A stretch of 8,299 nt of DNA from Corallincola sp. (lineage in GTDB: Bacteria; Pseudomonadota; Gammaproteobacteria; Enterobacterales; Neiellaceae). The notes beneath the pieces were generated by a model that had not been told where the DNA came from, ran no database searches, and saw only the letters and a program-made list of their open reading frames with translations. Location: assembly GCA_017998495.1 (NCBI GenBank), contig JAGOCY010000045.1:1-8299 (forward strand). Reading direction: 5' to 3'. The position numbers and the translations under genes are program-made. Position 1 is the first letter of the stretch; each line of letters begins with the position of its first letter. Shown here one piece after another: positions 7,131 to 8,299 of this stretch.

Positions 7131-7146
7131 TGGCATGGGTTCTGCT
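7131..7146 (+). promoter_or_regulatory. Sigma-54 (RpoN) promoter for the exosortase-tailed surface protein
   Basis: TGGCATGGGTTCTGCT fits the -24/-12 consensus TGGCACGN4TTGCW: GG and GC are present with the required 10-base spacing, and 14 of 16 positions agree when free positions are counted. Transcription would start near 7157, giving a leader of about 39 bases with the GGGAG ribosome site inside it. PEP-CTERM genes are known in several bacteria to be driven by RpoN with the PrsK/PrsR two-component system, which makes this match more credible. No enhancer site was recognised upstream. Confidence 0.7.
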
Positions 7147-7195
7147 GAAGGTCTCAGTGGAATCGCGCACAATCAGTTGTAAAAGGGAGTAGGTC

Positions 7196-7981
7196 ATGCG
7201 CAAGCAAATCTGGGGTCTGGCGTTCGCAGTGGTGATGGCCCCGCTATCCGCCAATGCTTATCTGGTCTCTGATACTTATGTCGGTAGCGGCAAGAACACC
7301 GGCGGCGCTGCTGGTGATGTCATCGGCGATACCGCCAAATTCGACGTTCTCGGTCTCGATGCCTCGATCAGTGGCTCGGTGCTGACCGTCGATATTTTTA
7401 CCAAGTTTGTTGATCATGTCGGTGTCTATCCGACCTCGAGCAGCGCTGCTTACAGCGGCAAAGGGATCGGCTTTGGCGATCTGTTTCTGGCCACCAGCTG
7501 GAACCCTTATGGTACGGCGCCGAGTCATATCGGTGACAACGCCACCAACGGCACCCTGTGGCAATACGGGGTATCTCTCGACAACCGCTGGAGCAGCACC
7601 GGTGGCAATGCCGGCCTGTATCAGTTGAACGGTGCAACCAACAGCAGCAACGCCCTGCTCTCCAATGACTTTATGAAAGCCAGCGGCTGGGAATGGCGTA
7701 ACAAGCAGGAAGTGGCGGTTAAAACCGGCAGCACCAGCGTCACCAAGATCAGTGATGCCAGCTGGGCGGTGAACAAGGCCCTCGACAAGATCAGCTTTAC
7801 CTTCGATCTGAGTGGCACCAGCCTGCTCGGTGCCGACAACATCGCCTTCCACTGGGCGATGAGCTGCGGTAACGACACCATCGAGGGTCAGTTTGATAAC
7901 CCTTACGAAGTGCCTGCACCTGCCGCTTTCGGCCTGGCCTTGCTGGCCGGTCTGGGTCTGCTGCGTCGCCGTCGTCGCTAA
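7196..7981 (+). CDS. Secreted surface protein with PEP-CTERM/exosortase-type C-terminal sorting signal
   Basis: The product has 261 residues. GGGAG (7185-7189) lies 6 bases before the ATG. Residues 1-21 are a Sec signal peptide ending at ANA. The mature part is rich in Gly, Ser, Thr and Asn and reads as beta-structure, with TLWQYGVSLDNRWSS and, near the end, HWAMSCGNDTIEG (219-231), which looks like a family signature. The tail is EVPAPAAF (238-245), a hydrophobic helix (245-256) and five arginines (257-261). This is the tripartite arrangement of PEP-CTERM signals (VPxP motif, helix, basic end) recognised by exosortases, which cleave and probably attach the protein to surface or exopolysaccharide material. 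The layout resembles exosortase-dependent proteins I know as the XDD3/XDD4 type, from memory and unverified. The function of the exported domain is unknown. No exosortase is in the window. The gene stands alone between a sigma-54-like promoter and a strong terminator. Confidence 0.88.
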   Translation: MRKQIWGLAFAVVMAPLSANAYLVSDTYVGSGKNTGGAAGDVIGDTAKFDVLGLDASISGSVLTVDIFTKFVDHVGVYPTSSSAAYSGKGIGFGDLFLATSWNPYGTAPSHIGDNATNGTLWQYGVSLDNRWSSTGGNAGLYQLNGATNSSNALLSNDFMKASGWEWRNKQEVAVKTGSTSVTKISDASWAVNKALDKISFTFDLSGTSLLGADNIAFHWAMSCGNDTIEGQFDNPYEVPAPAAFGLALLAGLGLLRRRRR

Positions 7982-7998
7982 CTGCCCGTATTGGAACT

Positions 7999-8030
7999 CA
8001 AAGCCGCCGTCAGGCGGCTTTGTTGTTTTT
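7999..8030 (+). terminator. Strong intrinsic terminator after the surface protein gene
   Basis: A perfect 10-bp stem, CAAAGCCGCC (7999-8008) and GGCGGCTTTG (8013-8022), closes a GTCA tetraloop and is followed by TTGTTTTT (8023-8030). It begins 18 bp after the stop codon. Stem, loop and T-tract are all of textbook quality, so the gene upstream is transcribed alone. Confidence 0.92.
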
Positions 8031-8123
8031 GCCAAGCCGGTCATGCCGTTGCAAGCCAAGTCACAACGTCTCTGCACCAACTTGCTACATTCATGGGTAC
8101 CCCGTTTGATAGCGAGATAAGTG

Positions 8124-8299
8124 ATGAACTGGATCTACAACCTGTCGGCCCGTGGCAAGCAGCTGCTACTCAGCGCACTCTTTGTGCTGGTGATTGTTAT
8201 TTTGACCGTCAGCGCACTGGTGGTAGTGGGCAAGCTGTCGGCCAATCTGGACCGGGTGGGCGCTAACGTGGTGGTGCGCCTCAATCTGCTGCTGCAGGC
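8124..8299 (+). CDS. N-terminus of a membrane sensor, probably a methyl-accepting chemotaxis protein (cut by window edge)
   Basis: Only 58 codons and two bases are present. An in-frame TAA at 8118-8120 fixes the start to GTG 8121 or ATG 8124; I chose ATG. The protein starts MNWIYNLSARGKQ and continues with one long hydrophobic helix (about 14-36), then LSANLDRVGANVVVRLNLLLQ, which looks like the start of a periplasmic helical bundle. A short N-terminus of the type NLSxxxK before the first membrane helix, and an RLNLLLQ segment after it, are typical of chemotaxis receptors with four-helix-bundle sensors. A GGDEF sensor or a histidine kinase could begin the same way, so the class is inferred. 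The signalling domain lies outside the window. GAG at 8114-8116 is the only ribosome-site candidate. Confidence 0.7.
   Translation, partial: MNWIYNLSARGKQLLLSALFVLVIVILTVSALVVVGKLSANLDRVGANVVVRLNLLLQ

Noticed and set aside
7244..8080. Minus-strand open frame of 278 codons
   Set aside because: It lies antisense to the surface protein and runs through the intrinsic terminator; no motif or ribosome site supports it.
8083..8091. Extended -10-like TGCTACATT before the putative chemotaxis receptor
   Set aside because: Only 4 of 6 positions match TATAAT and there is no -35 partner; I also found no convincing sigma-28 (FliA) promoter between 8031 and 8123.

Overview
The window looks like chromosomal DNA from a GC-rich Gram-negative gammaproteobacterium. 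The evidence is an LPS heptose epimerase and a PlsC that both resemble the E. coli enzymes closely, an RraB-type RNase E inhibitor (a family I know from gammaproteobacteria), an outer-membrane TonB-dependent receptor, and a protein with an exosortase-type C-terminal tail. I cannot name a genus; an Alteromonadales-, Oceanospirillales- or Aeromonadales-like marine lineage is a guess. I see no phage, IS, CRISPR, tRNA or rRNA sequence.

Left part (1-4824): a large TonB-dependent receptor runs leftward and is cut by the window edge shortly before its expected C-terminus. It is divergent from a translationally coupled pair: a four-helix membrane protein with a degenerate GGDEF domain (AGDRF, with an intact RxxD I-site), and an AraC-family regulator whose ATG overlaps the GGDEF stop. 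The 223-bp divergent intergenic region holds three abutting dyad symmetries, including a perfect 16-bp palindrome. The layout suggests a local regulatory unit (membrane c-di-GMP-type receptor, AraC regulator, operator, TonB receptor), but that link is inference.

Middle part (4833-7056): envelope housekeeping. hldD (LPS inner-core heptose) runs leftward, convergent with the AraC gene with an 8-bp gap. It is divergent from plsC (phosphatidic acid synthesis), which is followed 43 bp later by rraB (RNase E inhibitor). A plausible sigma-70 promoter serves hldD, and a hairpin plus T-tract follows rraB.

Right part (7057-8299): a secreted protein with a VPAP-helix-polyarginine tail, a PEP-CTERM/exosortase-type sorting signal, is preceded by a very good match to a sigma-54 promoter and followed by a textbook intrinsic terminator. 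The window ends in the first 58 codons of a membrane protein that is probably a methyl-accepting chemotaxis protein. All intergenic regions are shorter than 300 bp.
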